NCBI RefSeq assembly: GCF_000805675.1
Contig: NZ_JSEF01000016.1
Location: 151,630 to 215,629, forward strand
Source: Corynebacterium minutissimum
Lineage (GTDB): Bacteria; Actinomycetota; Actinomycetes; Mycobacteriales; Mycobacteriaceae
Direction of reading: 5' to 3'
DNA length: 64,000 nt
Part shown: piece by piece, positions 11,651-21,488 of the stretch
How positions within the stretch are numbered: the first letter of the stretch is position 1
How the letters are laid out: each line of letters starts with the position of its first letter
Program-made: the position numbers and the translations under genes
Notes under the pieces: model-generated
Seen by the model: the letters and a program-made list of their open reading frames with translations, nothing else
The model's database searches: none
What the model was told of the DNA's origin: nothing

Positions 11651-11678
11651 AAGGCATCTTCAGGAGTGAAGATGCCTT
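11651..11678 (-). terminator. Terminator of the deoA-deoC-pmm transcript
   Basis: A perfect 12-bp stem AAGGCATCTTCA / TGAAGATGCCTT with a 4-nt loop. On the minus strand it is followed by TTTTGTG. It lies about 50 bp after the phosphohexomutase stop codon. Confidence 0.8.
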
Positions 11679-11725
11679 CTGAATAATGCCACCTGATTTG
11701 GAAGGTAGTACGTGGCAAGTGTTGG

Positions 11726-13357
11726 TTACAGGCCTAACTCACGCTTGAGTTCCACAGCGATGCGGTCCAGGCGTTCTTCGGCGTCTGCCCAATCGACAAC
11801 GCCTTCGCGCACCACCTCGAGGTAACACTTGAGCTTCGGTTCCGTGCCCGACGGGCGGATAATGACGCGGTCGTTGGCCTCGGTTTCCAGCACCAATCCG
11901 GGGGTCGGGTCCAAGCCTTGGTAGCCCTTCGACATATCGCTCGCGCGCAGGACGGGCGAACCGGCCAGCGATTCCGGCGGGGATTGCAAGATCTGCTCCA
12001 AGGTGGGAGCAATCTGCGTGATGTCGTCGAAGCGGAAGGTCAATGGCTTCGTCTTGTACGTGCCTAATTCAGAGGCGAGCTCGTCGAGTCTATCTTGCAG
12101 GTTCTTGCCTGCCGACTTCAACTCGGCTGCCAAGCACGCGACGGTCACTGCGGCCGAAATACCGTCCTTGTCCGCAACGGCTTCGGGGTCGCAGCAGTAC
12201 CCGATGGCCTCTTCGTAACCAAAGGTCAGGTTAGGTGTGCGCGCAATCCACTTAAACCCAGTGAGCGTCGTGCGCCACTGGGCGCCGCGTGCCTGTGCAA
12301 TGCGCCCGAGGAAGCGGCTCGACACCACCGAATTGGCCAACACACCGCCGTCACGAGCCAAGTAGTCACCCAACAGGGCACCGGTTTCATCACCGGTGAG
12401 CTGACGCCACCCACTGTCAGTAGGGATGGCAACAGCACAGCGATCTGCATCGGGGTCCAGAGCCAAGATGATGTCACTTCGCGTTTCCTGAGCGGCTGCA
12501 AAGGCACAGTCGAGTGCACCTGGTTCCTCGGGGTTGGGAAAAGTAACGGTGGGGAAATTGGGATCCGGCTGTGCTTGCTCCGCCACCAGTTCAACTTCAG
12601 TGAACCCCACTGCTTCCAAAGCCTTGAGTGCTAAGTCACCACCCACGCCGTGCATCGGTGTGAGAGTGATGCGAAGATCTCGCGGCCCTTCACTTGCTCG
12701 CTCTTGAATGCGCGATAAGTAACGCTCGCGGGTATCAACCTCTTCTACTTTCCCTGGGCCGTTGGCTGCATCACGGGGCACTTGGTCAGCAGGGGGAGCT
12801 GCAGCAATCGCGGCGGCGATCTCAGAATCGAACGGCGGCACGATTTGCACGCCTTGACCGTCACCTTCAACTACCCGACCTCCCAAGTACACCTTGTAGC
12901 CATTGTCCTGAGGCGGGTTGTGTGAGGCCGTAACCATAACCCCTGCATCAGCTCCTAGTTCCCGAACTGTGAATGCAGTAAGCGGAGTGGGATTTTGCGG
13001 TGGAAGAACCAAGGCATGTCCACCCGCAGCGGCAACCACATCAGCAACATCGCGATGGAAAGCGGCAGATCCATGACGAGCGTCGCAACCGACAACAACC
13101 TTCGGCACGTCCACCTGCTTGTTCAACACGTCCATTAACCCCGCTGTCGTCCGGATAACGACAGCTCGGTTCATCTGCGACTCACCTGGGCCTAGTGTGC
13201 CGCGCAGACCAGCAGTGCCGAAAGACAGCGGGCCTGCAAACAGAGTGCGGAGCGTTTCCTCATCCTGCGCCTCGACAAGGGACTCTACCTCGGCGCGCGT
13301 TGCCGGCTCTGGGTCGTGGTCGGCCCACTGCCGGGCGGTCTCCAGTATGGATGTCAT
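11726..13357 (-). CDS. Phosphohexomutase-family enzyme, probable phosphopentomutase role
   Basis: A roughly 543-aa alpha-D-phosphohexomutase (phosphoglucomutase/phosphomannomutase superfamily). The phosphoserine loop is VTASHNPPQDNGYKVY, the Mg-binding loop is LDPDADRCAV, the sugar-recognition loop is GYEEAIGY and the phosphate-binding loop is RPSGTEPKLKCYLE. The start at 13357 follows the deoC stop by one base; the longer frame to 13426 is rejected because it lies inside deoC. The neighbours deoC, deoA and cdd point to ribose/deoxyribose-1-phosphate as the physiological substrate. No separate deoB is visible. Sugar specificity cannot be read from the sequence. Confidence 0.85.
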   Translation of the reverse strand: MTSILETARQWADHDPEPATRAEVESLVEAQDEETLRTLFAGPLSFGTAGLRGTLGPGESQMNRAVVIRTTAGLMDVLNKQVDVPKVVVGCDARHGSAAFHRDVADVVAAAGGHALVLPPQNPTPLTAFTVRELGADAGVMVTASHNPPQDNGYKVYLGGRVVEGDGQGVQIVPPFDSEIAAAIAAAPPADQVPRDAANGPGKVEEVDTRERYLSRIQERASEGPRDLRITLTPMHGVGGDLALKALEAVGFTEVELVAEQAQPDPNFPTVTFPNPEEPGALDCAFAAAQETRSDIILALDPDADRCAVAIPTDSGWRQLTGDETGALLGDYLARDGGVLANSVVSSRFLGRIAQARGAQWRTTLTGFKWIARTPNLTFGYEEAIGYCCDPEAVADKDGISAAVTVACLAAELKSAGKNLQDRLDELASELGTYKTKPLTFRFDDITQIAPTLEQILQSPPESLAGSPVLRASDMSKGYQGLDPTPGLVLETEANDRVIIRPSGTEPKLKCYLEVVREGVVDWADAEERLDRIAVELKRELGL

Positions 13358-13358
13358 T

Positions 13359-14015
13359 TTAAGCCTCGAATCCTTCGAGCACGGCTGCAGAGGAAGACAG
13401 ACCCAAGCGCGTTGCGCCAGCATCAATCATGGCCTGAGCAGCCTCAGCATCACGGATTCCACCCGAGGCCTTTACGCCGAGGCGGCCCTCGACGGTGTCT
13501 GCCATAAGCTTCACGGCATGGACCGAAGCACCACCAGCCGGGTGGAAGCCAGTCGAGGTCTTGACAAAATCGGCGCCTGCGCGCTCGGCGGCTTGGCACG
13601 TGGCGACGATTTCTTCATCGTCAAGCGCAGCAGATTCAATGATGACCTTCACGATGACTGGAGCCGGTGCTGCATCGCGCACGGCCTTGATGTCAGCCTC
13701 CACTGCGGCGTAGTCATGGGACTTAACCTGGGAAAGATTGACTACCATGTCAATCTCTTCGGCTCCGTCCTTCACTGCACGTGCAGTCTCAGCCGCCTTG
13801 ACCTCGGACTTTACAGCACCAGAAGGAAAGCCAACGACGGTGGCTACGTGTACACCCGCAGGCACCTCAACAGGCAGTTGGTTCGGCGATACGCAAATGG
13901 AATAGGTGCCCAGCTCCCCTGCTTCCTTGGCCAAAGCGGCCACCTGGTCCGGGGTCGCTTCCGGTTTAAGCAGGGTGTGATCAATCATCTGAGCAACGTC
14001 AGTACGGGAAATCAT
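13359..14015 (-). CDS. deoC: Deoxyribose-phosphate aldolase
   Basis: A 218-aa TIM-barrel class I aldolase cleaving deoxyribose-5-phosphate into glyceraldehyde-3-phosphate and acetaldehyde. The Schiff-base lysine is in DFVKTSTGF and a second conserved lysine is in [10 protein letters not shown]. The N-terminal [11 protein letters not shown] is typical. It is the middle gene of deoA-deoC-mutase, separated by 29 bp from deoA and 1 bp from the mutase gene. Confidence 0.96.
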   Translation of the reverse strand: MISRTDVAQMIDHTLLKPEATPDQVAALAKEAGELGTYSICVSPNQLPVEVPAGVHVATVVGFPSGAVKSEVKAAETARAVKDGAEEIDMVVNLSQVKSHDYAAVEADIKAVRDAAPAPVIVKVIIESAALDDEEIVATCQAAERAGADFVKTSTGFHPAGGASVHAVKLMADTVEGRLGVKASGGIRDAEAAQAMIDAGATRLGLSSSAAVLEGFEA

Positions 14016-14044
14016 AATGTCTCCTTAATTGAGGTGAATATGTG

Positions 14045-15331
14045 TTAGCTGATTCGGTCAAGAATGATCTTGCGCTCTTCAGATAGCGTCTCATCGGTAA
14101 TTTGGAAACCGCTGTTGAGAACCTCCAAGGAGCGCTCGAAGCGGTCTGGGGTTTCCGTGTGGAGAGTAAACAGTTTCTGTCCCTTGGTCACCTTCTCGCC
14201 CTTCGTGGCATGCAGTTCAATACCAGCGGTGGCCTGTACCGGATCTTCCTTTCGAGCACGACCGGCACCCAAGCGCCACGAGCTCACGCCGACAGCGAGA
14301 GCATCTAGTTCGGTCAGGTAGCCATCGGATTCTGCGATGACATCGTGGGTGTGGCTCGCTACCGGCAGAGCGGCGTCTGGGTCACCGCCCTGTGCCTTGA
14401 TCATTTGCTTCCACTTGTCCATAGCACGGCCGTCCTTGAGGGCTGCCTCAATGTCGGCGTCGTGAACGCCGGCCGCCTCGAGCATCTCGCGGGCCAGCGC
14501 AACGGTGAGTTCGACAACGTCCGCCGGACCGCCGCCGGCGAGCACCTCCACAGATTCCTCAACTTCAAGTGCGTTACCTACCTTGCGCCCCAGAGGGGTC
14601 GACATATCAGTCAACAAAGCAGTCGTCTTCGTGCCAGCATCCTTGCCCAAATCAACCATGGTTTGCGCCAACTCGCGAGCCTGCTCTTGGTTCTTCATGA
14701 ATGCACCGGAGCCGACCTTAACGTCGAGAACCAAGGAAGACGTGCCTTCCGCGATTTTCTTGGACATGATAGAGGAGGCAATCAGCGGGATTGCCTCCAC
14801 TGTGGAGGTGATGTCACGCAATGCGTAAATCTTTTTATCCGCAGGAGCCAAGCCAGCACCGGCAGCACAGATGATGCAGCCTGGATCCTCCAGGATTTCC
14901 ATCATGCGCTCATTACTCACATCGGCTTGCCAACCCGGAATTGCCTCGAGTTTATCCAGCGTTCCTCCAGTGTGTCCGAGGCCGCGACCAGATAGCTGCG
15001 GTACTGCGACACCAAAGGCCGCAACAAGCGGCGCGAGGGGCAAGGTGATTTTGTCACCGACGCCACCGGTGGAGTGTTTATCGGCGGTCTTCTTCGACAA
15101 GGATTCAAAGCTCATCGTTTCGCCAGAAGCAATCATTGCCTGGGTCCAACGCGAAATCTCTTCACGGTTCATGCCATTGAGGAAAATGGCCATATTGAGT
15201 GCGGCCATCTGCTCATCGCCCACCACTCCGCGCGTGTAGGCATCAATAACCCAATCAATCTCGGCGGGGCTCAGCACCCCTTTGTCACGCTTGGTACGAA
15301 TAACGTCGACTGCATCAAATTTTTCGGCCAT
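14045..15331 (-). CDS. deoA: Thymidine phosphorylase
   Basis: A 428-aa pyrimidine nucleoside phosphorylase converting thymidine and phosphate to thymine and deoxyribose-1-phosphate. The family signature SGRGLGHTGGTLDKLEAIPG is present, as are the phosphate-binding KHSTGGVGDK and a C-terminal beta domain. It is the first gene of the minus-strand deo transcript and divergent from cdd. Its product would feed the mutase and then DeoC. Confidence 0.96.
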   Translation of the reverse strand: MAEKFDAVDVIRTKRDKGVLSPAEIDWVIDAYTRGVVGDEQMAALNMAIFLNGMNREEISRWTQAMIASGETMSFESLSKKTADKHSTGGVGDKITLPLAPLVAAFGVAVPQLSGRGLGHTGGTLDKLEAIPGWQADVSNERMMEILEDPGCIICAAGAGLAPADKKIYALRDITSTVEAIPLIASSIMSKKIAEGTSSLVLDVKVGSGAFMKNQEQARELAQTMVDLGKDAGTKTTALLTDMSTPLGRKVGNALEVEESVEVLAGGGPADVVELTVALAREMLEAAGVHDADIEAALKDGRAMDKWKQMIKAQGGDPDAALPVASHTHDVIAESDGYLTELDALAVGVSSWRLGAGRARKEDPVQATAGIELHATKGEKVTKGQKLFTLHTETPDRFERSLEVLNSGFQITDETLSEERKIILDRIS

Positions 15332-15435
15332 GACAACTCCTTCACTCTTGGCCTACCTACTCCGGGATGCGGAATGCAGCCCGCTGTGCTTTACCTCACT
15401 GAAAATTCGGGCTTGTGCATCGCAACACAGCCCAT

Positions 15436-15498
15436 TATTATCGCTAATAGAACAGATGTCAATGAGGAGTTTTATTTTTGTTCCTGAAGCGCTGGAAC
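15436..15498. promoter_or_regulatory. Candidate operator region between deoA and cdd
   Basis: Two inverted repeats stand out in this divergent 204-bp gap: TATTA-TCGC-TAATA at 15436-15449 and GTTCC-N9-GGAAC at 15480-15498. Either could bind the SorC-type regulator encoded downstream. No clear -10/-35 pairs were identified, so assignment is weak. Confidence 0.3.
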
Positions 15499-15535
15499 AC
15501 ACCTCCTCCCGCACCGCAAGAAAGGACCCATCGCT

Positions 15536-15970
15536 ATGGATGCGACAACAATTCCAACGGATGTTGAGCTTTTGGAGAAGGCGAGGGAAGCCGCACATCA
15601 TGCATGGGCGCCGTACTCCTCGTTCCCGGTCGGCGCCGCCATGCTTCTCGACGATGGCCGGGTCATCACCGGCTCCAACGTCGAAAATGCATCCAGTCCC
15701 TTGGGCATCTGCGCCGAGCGCAACGCCGCTGCTCACATGATCACCTCGGGTGAGGCCACCGCTGATGACGGCCACCTACCCAGCCTGCCCACGATTCGCG
15801 CTGTTGCCATCGTTGGCCTCAAGGCTGAACCGTGCTATCCGTGTGGCGCGTGCCGCCAGGTACTGCGCGAGTTCAACTGCGAACGAGTCATTGTGTCCGT
15901 CGACGGTGCACCCCGCAGCTTCGACTTCAGCGAAATCCTCCCCTATTCCTTTGGCCCCGAGGCCCTTTAA
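15536..15970 (+). CDS. cdd: Cytidine deaminase
   Basis: A 144-aa tetrameric-type zinc enzyme deaminating cytidine and deoxycytidine. Zinc ligands are Cys59 (CAERNA, with catalytic Glu61) and Cys103/Cys106 (PCGACRQ). The substrate motif GSNVENAS is present. The ATG follows AAGAAAGGA. It starts the plus-strand arm of the nucleoside salvage locus and is followed closely by the nucleoside transporter. Deamination funnels cytidine to uridine for phosphorolysis. Confidence 0.96.
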   Translation: MDATTIPTDVELLEKAREAAHHAWAPYSSFPVGAAMLLDDGRVITGSNVENASSPLGICAERNAAAHMITSGEATADDGHLPSLPTIRAVAIVGLKAEPCYPCGACRQVLREFNCERVIVSVDGAPRSFDFSEILPYSFGPEAL

Positions 15971-15988
15971 GAGAATGGTTTGATAAAC

Positions 15989-17209
15989 ATGGAACGCCTA
16001 CAAGGTCTTTTAGGAATCCTCGCGATCCTCGCGGTCATTTATGTTCTTTCAAGTTCGCGCAAAGACATTAAGTGGCGCACAATCGGTGTGGGCCTCGCCC
16101 TTCAGATTGCCTTCTGCTACCTAGTGCTGGCGTGGGAGCCCGGGTTCAAAGCTCTCGCAGCAGTCTCCCACGGCCTAACCAAGCTCACTGATTTCACGAA
16201 CGAAGGCACGTCCTTCGTATTCGGTGGCTTACTCGGGGAAAACTTCATTTTCGCCCTCAATGTTCTTCCGGTGGTCATCTTTTTGGGCGCAATTATTGCT
16301 GCGCTCTACTATCTTCGAGTCATCCAGTACTTTGTCGAGTACGTCGGTTCGGGCATTAAATGGCTTATGGGCACATCCAAGGTGGAATCTGTATGGGCCA
16401 CGACAGTTATTTTTCTCGGCCAATCTGAGGCCCCACTCGTCATCAAGCCCTACCTACCCAAGCTCACTCGCTCGGAGCTTTATACCTGCATGGTCGGTGG
16501 CTTCGCCTCGGTCGCTGGCTCCACGCTCATTGGGTATTCCCTATTGGGCGCACCGTTGGAGTATCTGCTAGCCGCGTCTTTGATGAACGCCCCAGGTTCG
16601 CTTCTGATCGCCAAGGGCCTTATGCCAGAGACCGAGGAATCTAGCTTGGATGCCACAGTCAAGGACGTGCGCGACAATGATTCCAAGAACATCATCGATG
16701 CCATCAGTAACGGCGCCATGGCCGGCGGCAAGATCGCTATTTCAGTGGCCTGCCTCCTCATTGCCTTTATCGCTATGATCGCGATGCTCTCCGCCATCCT
16801 CGGCGGTGTAGGCTCTATCTTCGGCCAAGACAACTGGTCTCTTGAGGGCCTCTTTGGTCTCCTCTTCGCTCCGGTGGCATGGCTCATCGGTGTTCCGTGG
16901 GATGACGTTATGCAGGTTGGCAACTTCATTGGCCAAAAGACAATCCTCAATGAGTTCGTTGGCTACACCGCCTTTGGTGAAAACATCGACCAGCTCAGCG
17001 ACAAAGCCATCATGCTCTCTTCCTTTGCCCTGGCGGGCTTTGCCAACATCTCCTCCATCGGTATTCAAATTGGAGCGATCGGCGGCCTCGTACCGGAGCG
17101 CCGCGGCGAGATTGCGAAGCTCGGGCCTAAAGCCCTGTTCGGTGGTTTCTTAACCAATATGCTCAACGCCGCCATTGTGGGCGTCATCGTCGCCCCCATG
17201 GTTCTTTAA
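15989..17209 (+). CDS. nupC: NupC-family concentrative nucleoside transporter
   Basis: A 406-aa ion-coupled nucleoside uptake permease with about 8-10 membrane helices. Characteristic CNT motifs are WATTVIFLGQSEAPLVIKPY and the later GYTAFGEN and FALAGFANISSIGIQIG. A TTG three codons upstream is possible; the ATG at 15989 is preferred. It forms an operon with cdd and brings in the substrates for Cdd, DeoA, the mutase and DeoC. Confidence 0.93.
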   Translation: MERLQGLLGILAILAVIYVLSSSRKDIKWRTIGVGLALQIAFCYLVLAWEPGFKALAAVSHGLTKLTDFTNEGTSFVFGGLLGENFIFALNVLPVVIFLGAIIAALYYLRVIQYFVEYVGSGIKWLMGTSKVESVWATTVIFLGQSEAPLVIKPYLPKLTRSELYTCMVGGFASVAGSTLIGYSLLGAPLEYLLAASLMNAPGSLLIAKGLMPETEESSLDATVKDVRDNDSKNIIDAISNGAMAGGKIAISVACLLIAFIAMIAMLSAILGGVGSIFGQDNWSLEGLFGLLFAPVAWLIGVPWDDVMQVGNFIGQKTILNEFVGYTAFGENIDQLSDKAIMLSSFALAGFANISSIGIQIGAIGGLVPERRGEIAKLGPKALFGGFLTNMLNAAIVGVIVAPMVL

Positions 17210-17220
17210 CCCGCACCAAG

Positions 17221-17250
17221 GAGAGCCTCTCAGCACGAGGGGCTCTTTTG
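17221..17250. terminator. Terminator after nupC
   Basis: GAGAGCCTCT-CAGCAC-GAGGGGCTC followed by TTTTGTTTGTTT. The stem has one mismatch and a clear U-tract on the plus strand, ending the cdd-nupC transcript before the convergent regulator gene. Confidence 0.75.
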
Positions 17251-17260
17251 TTTGTTTCTC

Positions 17261-18196
17261 CTAAAGCTGAAGCAATCGGTTCGCTGTTTCTTTGTCGATG
17301 ACGACATGCGTCGCCAGCTTCATGCGCAGCGCGGTATCGATGGCTGCCATCTTTTGAAGCCCACCGGCCACCATGAAGCGTTGCGGAATCGCCTTTAGCT
17401 CTGAAAGTGAAACGCCGATAGTGCGCGCATCTATAGCTGGCGAGGCCACCTCCCCATCGGCCGTGTAAAAACGCGAGCATGCATCACCAACGGCCTGACG
17501 TTCAAGCACATGGATCTCCTCTTCACTGAGGTATCCAAGGTTCATCAACAGGCTATCGCGTGAGACAGCTCCCACAGTGAAAACAGCAAGATCAGCGTGG
17601 CGCCCTGCATTCAAAATGGAAGAAATGTGTCTATCTTTTTCGACGATTTCTTTTGCTTCCGCAGAGTCGAAAATAACCGGCAGAGGCAGGCTTAGAGTCT
17701 CGGCTCCAAACGCCGCACTAATGCGCTTGAGCGTGTCCATGTCATTCGTCACGCGGATAGAGTGCGAATGTCCGCCTTTGAGCTGTACAATCTCGACTCC
17801 AGCCACGCTTTTTGGCTGCATATGCCGCGCCACTGAGTGCATGGTATTCCCCCAGGAAATTCCCACACTCATACCATCATGGACAAGTTCATGGAGCATC
17901 TTGGCCCCGACGCGCCCCAAGCCCTCTGTAAGCGTGTCTTCATCACCACGAGGGCTAAAGACGAGACGAACATCCTCAAGCCCATAACGCTCCATTAGGC
18001 GTTGGCCTAGCTCATCGCCGTCCTCGCGGGGATCATGGATCTCAACCGTGACGTATCCGCGGGCTTTGGCATGTTGCAAGAGCTTGGCAACAGTTGGCCG
18101 GGAAAGCCCCATCTCAGCGGCCACCTCGCTTTGGCTCAGCCCTCCGCGATAATAGAGCTTAGCCACCTGCAGTGATTGTTCATCACGTAGCTCCAT
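17261..18196 (-). CDS. SorC/DeoR-type sugar-binding transcriptional regulator
   Basis: A 311-aa regulator with an N-terminal HTH (residues about 14-45, GLSQSEVAAEMGLSRPTVAK) and a SorC-type sugar-phosphate-binding domain (GVGISWGNT-type motif, here SVGISWGNTM). B. subtilis DeoR, which senses deoxyribose-5-phosphate and controls dra-nupC-pdp, belongs to this family. The identical gene set here strongly suggests the same job. It is convergent with nupC. Confidence 0.88.
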   Translation of the reverse strand: MELRDEQSLQVAKLYYRGGLSQSEVAAEMGLSRPTVAKLLQHAKARGYVTVEIHDPREDGDELGQRLMERYGLEDVRLVFSPRGDEDTLTEGLGRVGAKMLHELVHDGMSVGISWGNTMHSVARHMQPKSVAGVEIVQLKGGHSHSIRVTNDMDTLKRISAAFGAETLSLPLPVIFDSAEAKEIVEKDRHISSILNAGRHADLAVFTVGAVSRDSLLMNLGYLSEEEIHVLERQAVGDACSRFYTADGEVASPAIDARTIGVSLSELKAIPQRFMVAGGLQKMAAIDTALRMKLATHVVIDKETANRLLQL

Positions 18197-18286
18197 GATC
18201 GATTCCTCTCATCCACTCTGGTTTGGACCGCGAAAATGGCCGAGCGACGCTTTCCAGCACCACCCGGCCATGAATCTACATCAGGT

Positions 18287-19582
<1,296 letters not shown>

Positions 19583-19741
19583 GAACGCCTTTCAACTCTT
19601 TTCTCTGAGGGTGTTAGTGGGGCGATTCTACCGCAGCCCCCGCGGTCTTCGTTCCACTCTAGTAAACCACTCGGACATGAGCGTCATTCCCAACTGAGTG
19701 GCGCGCCATTGAATTTAAAACAGCATTTAACGAATATAGAC

Positions 19742-20030
19742 AGAGCTGCTTACTCGTTTACTTCTGCTGTCCGCCGCTTCACCGACATCGACGTCAGCAA
19801 TACCCTCCACACCACCGGTGCTAGCCGCCTAGGCTGAAGCTCAGACGCATCCGCCCCAACCGTTCAGGAGCAACGCCAGGTTCGACCTTCAAGACCAGGC
19901 CGCGATTGCTACCGGCGGCGCAGACGCCGTGCTTGTCGACGTCACCTCGCGCGACTCCGTGCGAAACCTCTCCTGGGACGTCGACAAGCGCTATGGCCAC
20001 ATCGTCATCCTGCCAGTTTATGAGGGCTAA
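19742..20030 (+). pseudogene. Possible remnant of a DEAD/DEAH-type helicase gene
   Basis: One frame reads RAAYSFTSAVRRFTDIDVSN and stops at 19837. A shifted frame then gives ADAVLVDVTSRDSVRNLSWD and VDKRYGHIVILPVYEG before the stop at 20030. The last part resembles the C-terminal helicase stretch 'QSVGRVMR..gKkYGYIiLPV' of large predicted helicases in mobile regions. There is no start codon and at least one frameshift. The resemblance is from memory and short, so both the identity and the pseudogene call are tentative. Confidence 0.3.
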
Positions 20031-20051
20031 GCCGCTCTTCGACGAAAGCAA

Positions 20052-20083
20052 GCCCCGCCCCGGAACAAATCCGGAGGCGGGGC
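20052..20083. terminator. Terminator after clpP2
   Basis: GCCCCGCC and GGCGGGGC form an 8-bp GC stem, extended by CCGG/CCGG around a short loop. It lies 22 bp after the clpP2 stop. The minus strand then runs TTGCTTTCG, a weak U-tract. Confidence 0.6.
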
Positions 20084-20105
20084 ATCGCGCCTACACGCAA
20101 CTTAC

Positions 20106-20729
20106 CTAGGCGTTGAGCTTGCGGTAATCAAAGACGGTATCGATGAGACCGTACTCCACTGCTTCCTGGGCGGTGAGAATCTTGTCACGGTCAGTATCGA
20201 TGCGAATCTGCTCAGCGGTGCGGCCGGTGTGCTCAGCCAGGGTCTCCTCCATGAGGCGGCGCATACGCTCAATCTCGTTGGCCTCAATCTCAAGATCAGA
20301 GACTTGGCCCTGGGTGCCCTGCGTGCGCGGCTGGTGGATAAGCACGCGAGAGTTCGGAAGTGCTGCGCGCTTACCCGGGGCACCGGCAGCCAGCAGGACG
20401 GCTGCGGCGGAGGCGGCCTGGCCCAGGCACACGGTCTGCACGTCCGGGCGCACGTAGCGCATGGTGTCATAGATGGCCATCAGCGCGGTGAAGGATCCAC
20501 CCGGGGAGTTGATATACATCGTGATATCGCGGTCTGGGTCCTGAGACTCCAGCACCAGCAGCTGCGCCATGATGTCGTTAGCGGAGGTGTCATCGACCTG
20601 GGTGCCCAGGAAGATGATGCGCTCCTCAAACAGCTTGGAGTACGGGTTGGTGGTCTTGGATCCCTGCGCGTTCTGCTCAATAAACTCTGGCAGAACGTAG
20701 CGGGAAGAAGGCATCTGAAGGTTAGACAT
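20106..20729 (-). CDS. clpP2: ATP-dependent Clp protease proteolytic subunit ClpP2
   Basis: A 207-aa serine peptidase with catalytic Ser107 (GQAASAAA), His132 (LIHQP) and Asp181 (DRDK). MYINSPGGS forms part of the substrate groove. Actinobacterial Clp needs hetero-tetradecamers of ClpP1 and ClpP2. The gene is 21 bp downstream of clpP1, consistent with an operon in which the second subunit is called ClpP2. Confidence 0.96.
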   Translation of the reverse strand: MSNLQMPSSRYVLPEFIEQNAQGSKTTNPYSKLFEERIIFLGTQVDDTSANDIMAQLLVLESQDPDRDITMYINSPGGSFTALMAIYDTMRYVRPDVQTVCLGQAASAAAVLLAAGAPGKRAALPNSRVLIHQPRTQGTQGQVSDLEIEANEIERMRRLMEETLAEHTGRTAEQIRIDTDRDKILTAQEAVEYGLIDTVFDYRKLNA

Positions 20730-20750
20730 TGTATTAAGGCTCCTTGTTCC

Positions 20751-21350
20751 CTAGTTGCTGATAGGACCGTTGACGGACTCGATGACGTGGTCGACGATTC
20801 CGTACTCCTTGGCCTGCTGGGCGGTGAACCAGCGGTCACGGTCAGAGTCCTTGGTGATCTGCTCAAAGGTCTGGCCGGTGTGCTCAGCGATGAGCTCAGC
20901 CATCTCACGCTTGGTCTGCGCGAACTGCTCAGCCTGGATGGCGATGTCAGCTGCGGTACCACCGACACCAGCGGAAGGCTGGTGCATCATGATGCGCGCG
21001 TGCGGCAGAGCGTAGCGCTTGCCCTTGGTGCCGCCGGAGAGAAGGAACTGACCCATGGAGGCAGCCAGGCCCATGCCGTACGTGGCAATATCGCACGGCG
21101 AGTACTTCATCGTGTCGTAAATGGCCATGCCCGCAGTGACAGAGCCACCCGGGGAGTTGATGTAAAGCGAAATGTCGCGAGTGGGGTCCTCGGCAGACAG
21201 CAGGAGGATCTGGGCGCAAAGCTTGTTCGCAATCTCATCATCGACCTGGGTTCCCAGGAAGATAATGCGCTCGCGCAACAGGCGCTCGTACACGCTATCG
21301 CTCAGATTCATACCCGTAGACGACGAGTTCATTGAAATCTTCTCAGACAT
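20751..21350 (-). CDS. clpP1: ATP-dependent Clp protease proteolytic subunit ClpP1
   Basis: A 199-aa subunit with the triad Ser98 (GLAASMGQ), His123 (MMHQP) and Asp172 (DRDRW). The open frame extends to 21482. The ATG at 21350 directly follows AAGGAGA and gives the family-like N-terminus [10 protein letters not shown], so the longer version is rejected. It is first in the clpP1-clpP2 operon. A ClgR-like box lies about 100 bp upstream. Confidence 0.96.
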   Translation of the reverse strand: MSEKISMNSSSTGMNLSDSVYERLLRERIIFLGTQVDDEIANKLCAQILLLSAEDPTRDISLYINSPGGSVTAGMAIYDTMKYSPCDIATYGMGLAASMGQFLLSGGTKGKRYALPHARIMMHQPSAGVGGTAADIAIQAEQFAQTKREMAELIAEHTGQTFEQITKDSDRDRWFTAQQAKEYGIVDHVIESVNGPISN

Positions 21351-21445
21351 TAGTGGTTCTCCTTCAAGTGAAGAATGCTTTAACTGGCCCCACCTTACCG
21401 GCATTCCTCTCAAACTTGGCCTCTGTTCGCTATGAGCGTTGGGGC

Positions 21446-21463
21446 ACAGCGCCAAAGGCGCAC
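21446..21463. promoter_or_regulatory. Candidate ClgR box upstream of clpP1
   Basis: ACAG-CGC-CAAAG-GCG-CAC matches the C. glutamicum ClgR consensus WNNWCGCYNANRGCGWWS except for one W at each flank. ClgR is the known activator of clpP1P2 and clpC in corynebacteria. The position, about 96-113 bp upstream of the clpP1 start, fits an activator site. It also lies 26-43 bp before the mntR-like gene. Confidence 0.5.
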
Positions 21464-21488
21464 ACGGAAGCTGGGTTAACATTTACTC

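Larger units (their letters stand above)
11244..11725. other. Non-coding interval between tetR and the phosphohexomutase gene
   Basis: No convincing gene is seen in these 482 bp. The open frames here have low-complexity Arg/Pro/Ser-rich translations and no ribosome binding sites. The interval holds a short tandem repeat (11328-11392) and two related hairpins (11612-11678), described separately. The GC-rich first half contrasts with an AT-richer second half. Confidence 0.6.
19583..20105. other. Interval between clpX and clpP2 with degraded coding sequence
   Basis: The first 130 bp should hold the clpX promoter. From about 19750 to 20030 the plus strand has coding-like composition in broken frames (see the remnant feature), and a terminator lies at 20052-20083. 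Nothing else is recognised. In C. glutamicum, as I recall, aromatic catabolism genes fill this position, so the site is variable between species. Confidence 0.5.
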
